Source: CBDFHF01 sp965247565
GTDB taxonomy: Bacteria; Pseudomonadota; Gammaproteobacteria; Methylococcales; Methylomonadaceae
Direction: 5' to 3'
Assembly (NCBI GenBank): GCA_965247565.1
Contig: CBDFHF010000003.1
Span: 1,550,001 to 1,614,000 of the forward strand
DNA length: 64,000 bases
Positions 43,779 through 53,943 of the stretch are shown here, piece by piece; within the stretch, counting starts at the first letter, position 1, and every line of letters begins with the position of its first letter. Under the pieces are notes generated by a model, which saw nothing but the letters and a program-made list of their open reading frames with translations, searched no databases and was not told the DNA's origin. Made by a program: the position numbers and the translations under genes.

Positions 43779-44999
43779 ATGCTGGAAATTCTATTAGGGA
43801 TCATTATTTTCACAGCTTTTGTGATTGCACTGGTATTCGTTATTATCGGTGCCAAAAGCAAATTAGTTGCTGAAGGGGATGTGGAAATCCTAATTAATGA
43901 TGAAAAGAAAATTCATGTGCCTGTGGGGTCAAAATTATTAACAGCGTTAGCTGATAATGGTTTATTTGTGTCATCAGCTTGTGGCGGCGGCGGGACTTGC
44001 GGGCAATGTAAAGTAAAAATTCATTCAGGCGGCGGTGAAATTCTACCGACTGAATTAAGCCATATTACCAAACGGGAAGCGGCAGAAGGCGAACGGCTTT
44101 CTTGCCAAGTTTCGGTAAAGCACAACATGAACATTGAAGTTGAAGATGATGTGTTTGGCGTTAAAAAATGGGAATGTACCGTTAAATCGAATAGTAACGT
44201 TGCAACTTTCATTAAAGAATTGGTATTGGATTTACCCCCTGGTGAAGAAATAAAATACCGAGCTGGTGGTTATATTCAGATTGAATGTCCAGCGCATGTT
44301 GCTAAATACAGCGATTTTAAAGTTGAAGAAAGATTCCGTGATGATTGGGATAAATTCAATTTATGGCGTTATGTTTCTGACGTAAAAGAGCCGGCTCTGC
44401 GGGCTTACTCGATGGCCAGTTATCCTGAAGAAAAAGAAATCATGTTAAACGTGCGTATTGCTACGCCGCCTCCTGGCGCGCCGGATAGTGTACCGCCGGG
44501 CATCATGTCATCTTTTATCTTTAATCTGAAACCTGGCGATAAATGTATTGTTTCCGGTCCATACGGTGAGTTTTATGCTAAAGAAACCGATGCGGAAATG
44601 GTGTTCGTCGGTGGCGGTGCCGGTATGGCGCCAATGCGCTCACATATTTTTGATCAATTACGCCGGTTAAAATCTAAGCGTAAAATGACCTTCTGGTATG
44701 GGGCACGAAGTAAACGCGAAATGTTCTATGTAGAAGATTTCGACATGTTGGCTAGAGAAAATGATAACTTTGAATGGCATGTAGCCTTGTCCGATCCATT
44801 ACCGGACGATAATTGGGACGGCTACACTGGCTTTATTCACAATGTATTGTTTGAACAATTCATTAAAAATCATCCGGCACCTGAAGATTGTGAGTTTTAC
44901 ATGTGCGGGCCTCCAATTATGAATTCATCGGTCATTAAAATGTTGTTAGATAATGGCGTTGAGCCAGAAAACATTATGTTGGATGATTTTGGCGGTTAA
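43779..44999 (+). CDS. nqrF: Na+-translocating NADH-quinone reductase subunit F
   Basis: 406-residue subunit where NADH is oxidised. An N-terminal helix (about 3-24) anchors a 2Fe-2S ferredoxin domain: SACGGGGTCGQC gives C68, C74 and C77, and ERLSCQV the fourth cysteine. An FAD/NADH reductase domain follows, with RAYSMASYP for FAD and VGGGAGMAPMRSH for NADH. The C-terminal CGPPIMNSSVIKML fits. It is the last gene of the nqr operon, and a 9-bp stem-loop follows. Confidence 0.96.
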   Translation: MLEILLGIIIFTAFVIALVFVIIGAKSKLVAEGDVEILINDEKKIHVPVGSKLLTALADNGLFVSSACGGGGTCGQCKVKIHSGGGEILPTELSHITKREAAEGERLSCQVSVKHNMNIEVEDDVFGVKKWECTVKSNSNVATFIKELVLDLPPGEEIKYRAGGYIQIECPAHVAKYSDFKVEERFRDDWDKFNLWRYVSDVKEPALRAYSMASYPEEKEIMLNVRIATPPPGAPDSVPPGIMSSFIFNLKPGDKCIVSGPYGEFYAKETDAEMVFVGGGAGMAPMRSHIFDQLRRLKSKRKMTFWYGARSKREMFYVEDFDMLARENDNFEWHVALSDPLPDDNWDGYTGFIHNVLFEQFIKNHPAPEDCEFYMCGPPIMNSSVIKMLLDNGVEPENIMLDDFGG

Positions 45000-45006
45000 T
45001 AGAAAA

Positions 45007-45042
45007 ATCCCTTGATTAATAGAGAATTATTATTCAAGGGAT
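45007..45042 (+). terminator. Stem-loop after nqrF
   Basis: ATCCCTTGA (45007-45015) and TCAAGGGAT (45034-45042) form a perfect 9-bp stem, with further A-T pairing inside the loop (TAATA with TATTA). It lies 8 bases after the nqrF stop. AATCC rather than a T run follows, so it may stabilise the 3' end more than terminate. Confidence 0.55.
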
Positions 45043-45146
45043 AATCCTCAAGTTAAGCAAAGGTTCATGCTTGTAAGATTAGATTCTAGATGCGGGGGGC
45101 ATAGTTTTTATGTCTCTCGAAATATCTAATTGCTTAAGGAATGATT

Positions 45147-45524
45147 ATGAAACACGTTTACTGCTGGTTGCTTGCTGTTTTGTTGTTTTTTTCTGGCTCA
45201 GCAGCAGCATTAAGGTGTGGACGTGACTTAGTTGAGCTGGGTGACTATAAAGACGATGTCTATGCTATTTGTGGTGAACCTGAATCTGTAACCACACATA
45301 CCGAGATCCGAGGAAATCGTAATTATGCCGAAGGTAGTCAATATTTTGGTAACGGCGCTCGTTATCCCAATTCTGCTATCGGTTATGGACAGGACAACTT
45401 CAGACAAGTAGAAATAATGGTCGAAGAATGGATTTACAACTTTGGCCGCTCCCGCTTAAAGCAGTATTTACGGTTTGAAAACGGACAGCTAAAAGAGGTT
45501 AGAGATTTAGGCCGAGGACGTTAG
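45147..45524 (+). CDS. DUF2845 family secreted protein
   Basis: 125 residues from the ATG at 45147, chosen because AAGGA lies 6 bases before it; the ATG at 45141 is too close to that site. A signal peptide covers about residues 1-22 (MKHVYCWLLAVLLFFSGSAA). The mature part has RCGRDLVELGDYKDDVYAICGEPESV and ends with EEWIYNFGRSRLKQYLRFENGQL, the DUF2845 pattern; the two cysteines could pair. Function is unknown. It lies between nqrF and nqrM, followed by a strong terminator. Confidence 0.8.
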   Translation: MKHVYCWLLAVLLFFSGSAAALRCGRDLVELGDYKDDVYAICGEPESVTTHTEIRGNRNYAEGSQYFGNGARYPNSAIGYGQDNFRQVEIMVEEWIYNFGRSRLKQYLRFENGQLKEVRDLGRGR

Positions 45525-45557
45525 GAAACGGTCTGTTATTTTTAGTTGGGATATTTG

Positions 45558-45597
45558 AAAAAAACGAGGGGCAGATTTATCTCCCCTCGTTTTTTTT
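45558..45597 (+). terminator. Intrinsic terminator after the DUF2845 gene
   Basis: ACGAGGGG (45564-45571) and CCCCTCGT (45583-45590) form an 8-bp stem with flanking A and T pairs, then a T run to 45597. This is the clearest rho-independent terminator in the window and separates the DUF2845 gene from nqrM. Confidence 0.92.
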
Positions 45598-45719
45598 GGC
45601 TTGAAATAAAGCCATCAACTTGCTTGGTAGTTTTTAGGCATTTTAGAAAAGGTAAATATTTGCGCTGATGTCAAACTTTAGTAGACTAGGACTAATAGAA
45701 TTATTTTGGAGATATACTA

Positions 45720-45911
45720 ATGACTTATTTTTTAGTGACATTCTTTTTTATGCTGGTAGTTATAGGCATTATGGCGATAGGGGTTGTATTTGGGCGACGT
45801 GCTATTAAAGGTTCATGCGGAGGGGGAATGGATAAAGCTGAATGTGTTTGCGTCGAGAAGTGTGATAAAAGAAAAAAAATGGAGGCAGAAGCGCAATTAA
45901 CTCGAGGCTAA
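45720..45911 (+). CDS. nqrM: Na+-NQR maturation protein NqrM
   Basis: 63-residue small membrane protein. A hydrophobic helix at about 4-25 is followed by GRRAIKGSCGGGMDKAECVC and EKCDKRKK, giving cysteines C33, C42, C44 and C48. This is the NqrM (DUF539) pattern; NqrM delivers the iron centre between NqrD and NqrE. TTGGAGATATACTA precedes the ATG. It sits 720 bases after nqrF, with its own upstream region. Confidence 0.93.
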   Translation: MTYFLVTFFFMLVVIGIMAIGVVFGRRAIKGSCGGGMDKAECVCVEKCDKRKKMEAEAQLTRG

Positions 45912-45951
45912 TCTGCCCGAGATACTATAACAAATACAAAAAGGGGGTGTT

Positions 45952-46344
45952 ATGTTGTCAAAAATTACTGTAGCAGAATATATGGCAAAGAGGCTGGTTA
46001 CCCTGACTGAAGATACAAACGTAATTGATGCTATAAAGAAACTACTAGATCATAAAATCACCTGCGCTCCGGTCGTCGACGCAAAAGGTCGATTACTTGG
46101 TATGTTTTCAGAAAAAGATGGGGTGAAAGTCTTTATAGAGAGCGTTTACAACCAGGGTATGAGTGGTAAGGTAGGTGATTACATGAGTAGAGATATTATC
46201 AAGGTCGATGCAACATCAAGTATCGTTGATTTAGCAGAACAGTTCCGTAACTCCCCCGTTAGAAGTTTTCCGGTTTTTGAGAATGCTGAGTTGGTTGGTG
46301 TGATCAGTCGAGTTGATGTACTAAGGGCGTTAGTTGCCATATAG
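45952..46344 (+). CDS. CBS-domain pair protein
   Basis: 130-residue soluble protein made of two CBS domains (about 5-60 and 70-128), with VTLTEDTNVIDAIKKLLDHK, APVVDAKGRLLGMFSEKD and SFPVFENAELVGVISRVDVLRAL. CBS pairs bind adenine nucleotides and act as energy sensors, but no partner enzyme is fused here. AAGGGGGTGTT precedes the ATG. It lies 40 bases after nqrM and 25 bases before sbcB on the same strand. Confidence 0.88.
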   Translation: MLSKITVAEYMAKRLVTLTEDTNVIDAIKKLLDHKITCAPVVDAKGRLLGMFSEKDGVKVFIESVYNQGMSGKVGDYMSRDIIKVDATSSIVDLAEQFRNSPVRSFPVFENAELVGVISRVDVLRALVAI

Positions 46345-46369
46345 CAAAATCACGGAGCGCAATCATGCC

Positions 46370-47824
46370 ATGCAGACTTTGTACTGGCATGATTACGAAA
46401 CTTTCGGCGTTGATCCTCAGCGAGATCGTCCGGTGCAATTTGCAGGGATTCGAACCGACGCTGATTTTAATATCATTGACGATCCTTTGATTGTTTATTG
46501 CCAGCCAGCGGCGGACTACTTGCCGCATCCTGAAGCTTGTTTAATTACCGGTTTTACCCCACAACTAGCTGTGGATAAAGGTGTTTGTGAAGCCGAATTT
46601 ATTGAGTTGATTCATCAACAACTCGCGCAACCGCAAACCTGCACGTTAGGTTACAACAGCTTGCGATTTGATGATGAAGTTACGCGCAATTGTCTTTATA
46701 GAAACTTTTATGATCCCTATGCAAGGGAATGGCAGAATGGTAATTCACGCTGGGATCTTATCGATGTGCTTCGAGCAGCACGCGCATTGCGTCCTGAGGG
46801 TATTATCTGGCCTGTTGATGAAGAAGAGCGACCTAGTTTTAGACTTGAGCTGTTAACTAAAGCAAACGGGCTTGAGCATGAGGCGGCGCATGATGCGCTT
46901 TCCGATGTTTATGCGACTATTGCAGTAGCAAAGTTGGTTAAAACGACTCAGCCTAAGCTGTATGATTTTTTATGGCAACATCGCCTTAAGGCGCAAGCCG
47001 CCAAGCTATTGCAACTGGGTAGTTTTATTCCTGTTGTGCATATTTCCGGTAAATATCCGGCAATCAAGCACTGTTTGGCGATTGTATTGCCTATTTGTCC
47101 GCATCCTACCAACCCAAACGGTGTGATCGTTTATGATTTATCCGTAGATCCCAATGCATTACTGACCTGCTCCAGCGCGGAGATTCAACAGCGCATTTTT
47201 ACAGCAACCGAAAATTTGCCTGAAGGTATAAATAGAATCCCTTTAAAAACCGTGCATGTAAACAAATGTCCGGTACTGGCACCTATCTCAGTGATTAAAC
47301 CAGAGGATGAGCAACGATTATCTTGTGATTTATCCCTTTGTTTCATGCATATTGAAAAAATCAAAGCAGCGCATGGTCTGGCTGAAAAAATCACTGAAGT
47401 CTTTAGCGGTAGTCATCGAGATTTAATTTCAGATCCGGATCTTAGCATTTATAGTGGCGGTTTTTTTTCTGATGCCGATAAACAAAAAATGACCAAAATC
47501 AGAACTTTGTCGGCACAGCAATTAGCTGAAACCGAATTTACATTTGCTGATCAACGTTTGCCGGAAATGCTCTTCAGATATAGAGCCAGAAATTATCCTG
47601 AGATCTTAACACCTAAAGAAAAAGAACAGTGGCAAAAATTTTGTGAAGATCGATTGCTAGGGCATCGGCCCGGCGCGGGAATTCTACTGCCAGATTACTT
47701 ACAGCGTCTGCAAACGCTTAGGCAAGATGAAAAAGTCAATACGGCCATACTGGATGACTTACAGACTTACGCTGCGGAAATCACTCGAACTTTAAACATC
47801 GACATACAAATCAGCCCAACATAA
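46370..47824 (+). CDS. sbcB: Exodeoxyribonuclease I
   Basis: 484-residue 3'-5' exonuclease for single-stranded DNA, used in recombination and mismatch repair. The DEDDh site starts with WHDYETFG (D8, E10), followed by FDDEVTRN, and HEAAHDALSDVYATIAVAKL supplies the histidine and last aspartate. SH3-like and C-terminal parts follow (RYRARNYPEILT). Length is near that of E. coli SbcB (475). The ATG at 46370 is preferred because GGAG lies 14 bases upstream and family proteins start MxTLYWHDYE; the frame is open further upstream. Confidence 0.94.
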   Translation: MQTLYWHDYETFGVDPQRDRPVQFAGIRTDADFNIIDDPLIVYCQPAADYLPHPEACLITGFTPQLAVDKGVCEAEFIELIHQQLAQPQTCTLGYNSLRFDDEVTRNCLYRNFYDPYAREWQNGNSRWDLIDVLRAARALRPEGIIWPVDEEERPSFRLELLTKANGLEHEAAHDALSDVYATIAVAKLVKTTQPKLYDFLWQHRLKAQAAKLLQLGSFIPVVHISGKYPAIKHCLAIVLPICPHPTNPNGVIVYDLSVDPNALLTCSSAEIQQRIFTATENLPEGINRIPLKTVHVNKCPVLAPISVIKPEDEQRLSCDLSLCFMHIEKIKAAHGLAEKITEVFSGSHRDLISDPDLSIYSGGFFSDADKQKMTKIRTLSAQQLAETEFTFADQRLPEMLFRYRARNYPEILTPKEKEQWQKFCEDRLLGHRPGAGILLPDYLQRLQTLRQDEKVNTAILDDLQTYAAEITRTLNIDIQISPT

Positions 47825-47883
47825 TCACAGCTCACAAAAGCCAAATGCACATGACCCATCAACAACCATAAAAATAGCGATTG

Positions 47884-50800
47884 TTAATCTGTATCATACT
47901 CATAATTCAGTTTTACTCTTTTTGATGAGCCGGTCTGCGTTTCAACGTTAATTGAATCCGTGACCAAGTATTTTAAGATTAACGACGCCTGCTTATTAAA
48001 TAAACCTACTTTAGTGCCAACATAAAAATCGGGTGTTAAATACTGTCCGACCGAAACTAAAGAATCTTGCAGTGTTTCACCCTCCTCCAGCTCAAATTCA
48101 TCAATACCTAATTTGTCGGTTAGCCAGGTTGCTTTGCCTGCGCCGTAGGATAAGGCTGCACCAGCTAACATGTCACTTTCAGACTTACTAGCTTGGTTCA
48201 AAGATCTGCCTGTAACCAAATACGCGAGCGCTTCTGATTCGGGCAGGGCGGGTTGTGAGGAAACCTGTGTTTTTGGAGAGTTTAAATTGCCGGATACTGC
48301 CAAAATAGCAGTAACTTTTTTATCTTTTGAAATCCGAATAGCTTCTACATCCAGCAACGGGTTATCCACTGGGCCATTGAAAACAAAATTACCTTTACGA
48401 ATAGTTAAATCCTGCCCGTAGCTTTTATAGCGACCTTTTTCCATCGCTACATTACCGTGCATAGTCATTTTTTCGTCAGCTTTAATGACTTTTATTTTGC
48501 CGGCTAATTGCGTTTTCAAGCCTTTCCCAGAGAAACTGACTTCTTTACCGAGCTCAACATCAATATTTGCGTTGACACCGACTACAGCACTGGATTTTAG
48601 AGGTGGTTCTGCGCCTACAATAATTTCGTCTTTGCTCACAGTCACGGCATTTTCAGGTAACTCTTCAATTTGCAAAAAAGCATTAGGCACCTTAATACGT
48701 CCGGTTATTCGGCCTTTGCCTTCCCTGAGCGCGAATGTTAAGTCGGGTGACACAGCAATTTGTGCTTCAGGTAATTTGGCGATTTCAAAGTCAGCGCCGG
48801 TAATGTGTGCTTCCAAGGCTTGCTCAGATGATCCGGGTAAACCGAAACCCCCCTCAAAGTGTATAGCACCATTGCCAGACTTAGCAGATCCATTGAGCTT
48901 AATCCGTTCGGTGTGGTCGCCGGTTGCTAAAGCTTGAACTTTTACATCGGTAAGCCGAATACCCAGGTCACTTACATCTGCCGAAGCATCACTTACTTTA
49001 ATAGTGCCCGTGGCAACTGGATGAATGGTTGTACCTGTCACATCCAGGTCGGCAAGCAGACGGCCTTCTAAGTTGCTTAATTGTGGTACCAAAGGGTTAA
49101 ACAATCCAAATTCGGTTATTGATGCGTTGATACGACCTGATAAAGCTTTGGACTTTCCGTCATTTAGCTGTAATTGAGCTTGCACGACATCTTTACCCAC
49201 TAGATACGAAGCAATTGAAAGTGTCTGTTGATTGCCGTCGACATGTCCTCTTAAGTAAGTGGCTCCCAAAGGTTTCTTGCTGGGTTGCAATAGGTTGATA
49301 CTGCCAGCCGGAATATCAAGGCGATACTGGCCGGTTTTGATGCCGTTGTCTTGGTGTAGATCAGCGTTGATTTGCCATATGCCCTGCAATTGGAGGTATT
49401 CGGCGAGTTGTGCCCCTTTCAGTGTTGACGGTAGAGCGGATCCCCGCAACTGAATCAGCTTATCGTTATCCGAATTGGCGTGCAGCGTTATATCTCGAAA
49501 GCCTAGGCCCAACTCTCCGAGATCCACTCTACCTTGAGTAAGGTTTATTTCACCACTGATGAAAGGCTTGTCTAACGTGCCTGTAATCGCAACATTACCG
49601 GCCAAATGACCTTTTAGCTCAGATAGTTGAGGAACAAAGGTCTGTATCCATGAGAATTCGTTTACCGCCGCTGAAACATGTCCGGTTATCGCTTTGCCGT
49701 TACCGCGATCCAACTGCAGTTGTCCTCGGATGAAGTCCTGCTTAACTAAAGCTAAGTTAAAATCGGCCAGCAACTTATCACCTTTAATAATTCCAGACAC
49801 GTTAGAACCGCCCAGGGTGATTTCGATGGATTTGCCGGCAGTTGTTAATGTTAATTGGGGCGGAGACATCGCTGCCTGATAGTTTCCGGTTAACAAACCC
49901 TGCTTTTGCTGTAAGAGTAGTTCGCCATTTAGCGTACTGGCGATTTTTGTTGATTCTGGCAAATAAGGGTTTAATAAACGTGAAGGTAACGAGACAGCTT
50001 GTAAATTAAGTTGAAAATCGCCACTGGCATAATTAACTTGGCTGCACAAAGATGCACTGGCTTGTCGTAAACAGGTTTCCTTTAAGTCTACAAAAAAACC
50101 TGCAGCATCTTTTTTAACAGCCACTTGAGTGAGGTTTTTAAGCTGCCATAAACCTGTGTCTGGTCGGGATAAATTCAGCTTGCTGATATTCCCCAGCCAT
50201 TTCTTGTCTTGATGTTGACCGTTTAAAACAAGCGTCACATTGCCCTCATTGCTGCGCATATCAGCTTGAATCTGATGCTGTTCCAATAAGCCTTGGCCTT
50301 TAACCTGCAATTGGTTGATTTGCAGTTTGCCGCTATGCAAGTCTTTTACAGAAATGGCAGCAGTTGAATTCTTTTTACGGTCGGCGTTATACGAGACATC
50401 AATCGCCAACAAACCAAGCCGGTGATCGGTATAGCCCAGTTTTTTACCGTTGGCTTGTAATGTCAAGGTTGGATTGCGCCAGTTGCCTTGTACATGACCT
50501 AATGCCTGCAAATTGCCTGTTAGATCTGGCCATAATTGCGCCAAGCTTGGTGCTTTAATTGATAGATCAAGCGAACTCTGTTTTTCGTCAAGAATTCCGT
50601 TGGCCGCAATAGTATTGCGGCCGGAGATCAGCTTAAACGCATCAACCTTTAGTTGTTCACCGGATAACGATAGCTTGCCGGTGCCTCCAACCGGAAAGCC
50701 GCGTAATTTTCCGGACAATTGGTTGATTTCTGCGGAGAGGATTAATGGCTTCCCGAAATTGCCCTGGATATGGCTGTTTATGGTTAAGTTGCCAGCCAAT

Positions 50801-51870
50801 TCTGGCAGCAACAATGCCGGGTTAAAATCGTTGCCGGTGAGGGTTAAATCAAACTCAGGCGCATTATGCCAAGACACATGACCTGTCAGTTGCAACTGTC
50901 CCAGTGTCGATACCAGTTTTAGCTGGTTAATAGATAACTTATGTGTACTGCCGTGGCCATCAAGCAACAGGGTCGTTTTGGGTAAATCGCTCTGAGTAAG
51001 CTGGCTCTGCACAGAAATTTTGTAATCACTGAGCAAGCCAATCACATCAAAAGAGCCTTGCTCACTTTTTAGCTGCACCGTTTTCCCGGTAAATGGCCAT
51101 TGCAGAGCTTGCCAGTCGCCATGCATGTCAAAGCTGGGATCAATCAGTACATCCCGTGCTTGACCGTTGAGTGTTAGCTTAAACGGCGACGCCAACTGGC
51201 TGGTAAATACTAGTTGCTTAAGATCACCAGATAGCGTTGTCGTGCCCTGCCATAGACCGTTCGCTTCGGCATTAAGCCGCCAGTCTGCATTCAGGTTTAA
51301 TGGAAAACCTTTGCTTAACCTTACAGTGCCTTGTGCTTTAGCGTTTAGGGGTTGTGCGGTGAGTTCCAGGTTGTTTAAGCGCAACTTATCGCCTTGCGTT
51401 GATAAACTCAGTTGTAATCTCTGTAAAGCTTGAACTTGTTTGCCGCGGCTAAATTCCAGATCAGTCAATAGCAGATGAGCAATAGTGATTTCCACGGGTA
51501 ACCGCAGCCCCTTGTTTATGTCAAGAGTACCAGGTGTTTCTGTATTATTTGTATTATCGAACTGTATTTTGAGACCATCCAGAGTGAGATGATCAATGGT
51601 TAGCCTGCCGGATAACAACTGTGCCGGTTGCCAGTCCAAAACCAGTTTGTTTAACGTCAGGTTTTCTGCGTCAGATTGGTAGTGCAGCTCGGACAGCTCC
51701 AGGTGATCGAGCAGGCGCCCTTGTATACTGGTAATGGTCAGCTTGCCCGGTAACCAGTGCATTCCCTGTGTAAGCAACCAACGACTGCCGGATTGACTAC
51801 TGAATAGACCGAATAAACCGACCGGGATCAACAAAACAAACAACGCCATAGTGACCAGGCGTTTTTTCAT
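47884..51870 (-). CDS. tamB: Translocation and assembly module subunit TamB
   Basis: 1328-residue AsmA-like protein. An N-terminal anchor (MKKRLVTMALFVLLIPVGLF) is followed by a very long repetitive beta-structure rich in DxxG and LNG-type strands. It ends in a C-terminal DUF490 domain with SESDMLAGAALSYGAGKAT and KVGLFNKQASLILKYLVTDS. TamB spans the periplasm with TamA, and is thought to move phospholipids or help insert outer-membrane proteins. It starts 4 bases inside the end of tamA (ATGA overlap). Confidence 0.92.
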   Translation of the reverse strand: MKKRLVTMALFVLLIPVGLFGLFSSQSGSRWLLTQGMHWLPGKLTITSIQGRLLDHLELSELHYQSDAENLTLNKLVLDWQPAQLLSGRLTIDHLTLDGLKIQFDNTNNTETPGTLDINKGLRLPVEITIAHLLLTDLEFSRGKQVQALQRLQLSLSTQGDKLRLNNLELTAQPLNAKAQGTVRLSKGFPLNLNADWRLNAEANGLWQGTTTLSGDLKQLVFTSQLASPFKLTLNGQARDVLIDPSFDMHGDWQALQWPFTGKTVQLKSEQGSFDVIGLLSDYKISVQSQLTQSDLPKTTLLLDGHGSTHKLSINQLKLVSTLGQLQLTGHVSWHNAPEFDLTLTGNDFNPALLLPELAGNLTINSHIQGNFGKPLILSAEINQLSGKLRGFPVGGTGKLSLSGEQLKVDAFKLISGRNTIAANGILDEKQSSLDLSIKAPSLAQLWPDLTGNLQALGHVQGNWRNPTLTLQANGKKLGYTDHRLGLLAIDVSYNADRKKNSTAAISVKDLHSGKLQINQLQVKGQGLLEQHQIQADMRSNEGNVTLVLNGQHQDKKWLGNISKLNLSRPDTGLWQLKNLTQVAVKKDAAGFFVDLKETCLRQASASLCSQVNYASGDFQLNLQAVSLPSRLLNPYLPESTKIASTLNGELLLQQKQGLLTGNYQAAMSPPQLTLTTAGKSIEITLGGSNVSGIIKGDKLLADFNLALVKQDFIRGQLQLDRGNGKAITGHVSAAVNEFSWIQTFVPQLSELKGHLAGNVAITGTLDKPFISGEINLTQGRVDLGELGLGFRDITLHANSDNDKLIQLRGSALPSTLKGAQLAEYLQLQGIWQINADLHQDNGIKTGQYRLDIPAGSINLLQPSKKPLGATYLRGHVDGNQQTLSIASYLVGKDVVQAQLQLNDGKSKALSGRINASITEFGLFNPLVPQLSNLEGRLLADLDVTGTTIHPVATGTIKVSDASADVSDLGIRLTDVKVQALATGDHTERIKLNGSAKSGNGAIHFEGGFGLPGSSEQALEAHITGADFEIAKLPEAQIAVSPDLTFALREGKGRITGRIKVPNAFLQIEELPENAVTVSKDEIIVGAEPPLKSSAVVGVNANIDVELGKEVSFSGKGLKTQLAGKIKVIKADEKMTMHGNVAMEKGRYKSYGQDLTIRKGNFVFNGPVDNPLLDVEAIRISKDKKVTAILAVSGNLNSPKTQVSSQPALPESEALAYLVTGRSLNQASKSESDMLAGAALSYGAGKATWLTDKLGIDEFELEEGETLQDSLVSVGQYLTPDFYVGTKVGLFNKQASLILKYLVTDSINVETQTGSSKRVKLNYEYDTD

Positions 51871-53597
51871 AACCTCGTACCAGCGGCAAAATGCACTTGA
51901 AATGAAGAACTCGCATCATTTAATGGCAAGGCAAAATCTACCCGAATCGGCCCAAAGGGTGAATACCATCTCAAACCGACGCCTGCGCCAGTTTTAAAAC
52001 TGATTTTGTCAAAGTGAAAGGCATTGCCTGTGTCAATAAAGCCAGCGATACCCCAGTTTTCAAAAATCGCTTGTTCATATTCTGCGCTAAGTATGGCTAA
52101 AAATTGGCCGCCTTCCACATGACCTTTATCATCTTTTGGCCCAAGCTCCTTATAGTCGTAACCTCTTACGCTGTTAATACCGCCGGCATAAAATCGATAA
52201 GTGGTAGGTAGTTTCGAAAATTGATCAACCAGTGTTGCGCCGAATTCGCTCCGACCGATAAATTTGCCCTTGAAGGGTAAAGGATGTATCCAAACTCCGG
52301 AGAATGCGGCTTGTAGAAAGCTGACATCGGACAATGAATTCTTGTAACTGCCGCTGACATCAATTTTGGTTCGATACGCTTTGGTTGGTCGCACCAGATT
52401 ATTGGCAACACTCTTTTGCCAACTGCCGCCCGGAATCAGCAGCAATGTTTGTTCGGATTTTGAATCAGTATCAAAATCTTCATAACTGTAATCCAAAAAT
52501 AAAACTTGCTTCCAGCCGTTATCGAATGCGTGGTTCAGTCTGGCCGACAAGGTTGCGGAAAGCGAGGTAAAGCTATCGGTGGCTTCGCGCTTAAAGCCCG
52601 CGCCAATACTGAAATAATCGCTGAGTGGCTTTGCTAGTGGCACACTGTAAGTTGCTTCCGCAATGGATAATACCGGCGATAAATTCAGCTCCGAGTTAAA
52701 AAAGTGACCACGGTCATTTAAACGGCGATTACTATAACCGCCGCTTAACAATGGCCCGACGTCTGTATCAAAACCAACGCCTAGTTGATAATGATGCCTT
52801 TTTCTGGGCTCCAGCTTAATATTGATGGGCACTGAATTTTGGGTCGTTTCAGTATTAGGCTGAATATCTACGCTAGTAAAATAGCCGCTTTGGGATAAAG
52901 CTTGAAAGGTTTTTGCCAGTTTTTTGCTGCTGTAAAACTCACCGGTCTTTATGGGTATAAATTTTTCAACGAAGTCGGGTTGTAAAGTGTTTTGGACCAC
53001 GGAAATCTCGCCAAACATTTTGCGTTCTCGAGAAGCAAAGATCAGTTCAATGGTGGCGCTGTTATTTTTAGGGTCAACTAATAATTTTTTTTTGGTAAAT
53101 GTGGCCTGTAGATAGCCTTTTGTCATCGCCAGCGCCTCAAATCGACTTTTCAGTTTTTCATATTCGCCATGATTTAAAGGTATACCGGTCTTTCGCTCCG
53201 CTTTTTTTTTCAGATTTTTAAAAACAAGATCGTCCTTTGCTGCTCCCGTAATAGTAATACTGATGTTTTTTACCAGAACTTGTGGGCCGGGTTGAATATC
53301 AAAGCGCGCCGTCCAGCAGTCGTCATCAAACTGCAGTTTTTTTTTGATGATCGGGTGGTAATAACCTAACGCCCGTAATGCTGGTTCGATTTCCTGATCA
53401 GATTTATTAAATAAGCGCTGGATTTTCCATTTAGCTGCCGAACAGCTTTCTTTACGCAGAGATAGCATGAGTTCGGTATTGTTTTTGGCATCTTCTTTCA
53501 ATCCATTTACCGACACATCGGCTAACGTACCCGATGAGAACAACGATAAGACTAATAAGATAGCCATAGTGGGTCTAGCTAGATAGATAATGGGCAT
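51867..53597 (-). CDS. tamA: Translocation and assembly module subunit TamA
   Basis: 576-residue Omp85-family outer-membrane protein. A signal peptide occupies about residues 1-26. Three POTRA domains follow (about 30-270), and a 16-strand barrel from about 275 ends in VHFAAGTRL. TYRFYAGGINSVRGYDYKELGP carries the conserved VRGY loop and GLRWYSPFGPIRVDFALPL the last strands. It partners TamB. A second ATG ten codons in (MAILLVLSLF) could be the true start. tamB follows with a 4-base overlap. Confidence 0.93.
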   Translation of the reverse strand: MPIIYLARPTMAILLVLSLFSSGTLADVSVNGLKEDAKNNTELMLSLRKESCSAAKWKIQRLFNKSDQEIEPALRALGYYHPIIKKKLQFDDDCWTARFDIQPGPQVLVKNISITITGAAKDDLVFKNLKKKAERKTGIPLNHGEYEKLKSRFEALAMTKGYLQATFTKKKLLVDPKNNSATIELIFASRERKMFGEISVVQNTLQPDFVEKFIPIKTGEFYSSKKLAKTFQALSQSGYFTSVDIQPNTETTQNSVPINIKLEPRKRHHYQLGVGFDTDVGPLLSGGYSNRRLNDRGHFFNSELNLSPVLSIAEATYSVPLAKPLSDYFSIGAGFKREATDSFTSLSATLSARLNHAFDNGWKQVLFLDYSYEDFDTDSKSEQTLLLIPGGSWQKSVANNLVRPTKAYRTKIDVSGSYKNSLSDVSFLQAAFSGVWIHPLPFKGKFIGRSEFGATLVDQFSKLPTTYRFYAGGINSVRGYDYKELGPKDDKGHVEGGQFLAILSAEYEQAIFENWGIAGFIDTGNAFHFDKISFKTGAGVGLRWYSPFGPIRVDFALPLNDASSSFQVHFAAGTRL

Positions 53598-53902
53598 CTA
53601 ATGATAGTAACGTTCCATTGTTAAATGAACAACGGCAATCATATCGACATATCTACAATTTTGCTATGAAACAGAGATAGTTAGAGCGTTAACTAATAAA
53701 GTGTCTGGATTTTTAACAGCTGGTGGACAGAGAATACTTTAACATTTAGTAAGAGGGAGCCAGTTTAAATTAATAACTTGGTGGTATGCATGTGTCAGAA
53801 TTTTTAACATAGTTAATGTACAAGTGTACGTCACGTCTTACAAGTGTTGAAGTCTTTTTAGCTATTGCTACACTTTAAGTTATGGTGTTTGATCGACTTA
53901 AA
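53598..53902. other. Intergenic region upstream of tamA
   Basis: AT-rich non-coding stretch. CAAGTGT occurs at 53821 and again at 53841, spaced 20 bases, and might be an operator, but the repeat is short. No gene or RNA is recognisable. Confidence 0.45.
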
Positions 53903-53932
53903 CTTTGGGCGGCGCAGCATTGCCGCCCAAAG
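53903..53932 (-). terminator. Strong stem-loop terminator for the PEP-CTERM gene
   Basis: CTTTGGGCGGC and GCCGCCCAAAG form a perfect 11-bp stem around an 8-base loop. It lies 11 bases past the stop of the minus-strand gene, and TTTAAG follows in that direction. Confidence 0.82.
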
Positions 53933-53943
53933 GATTAAACGGT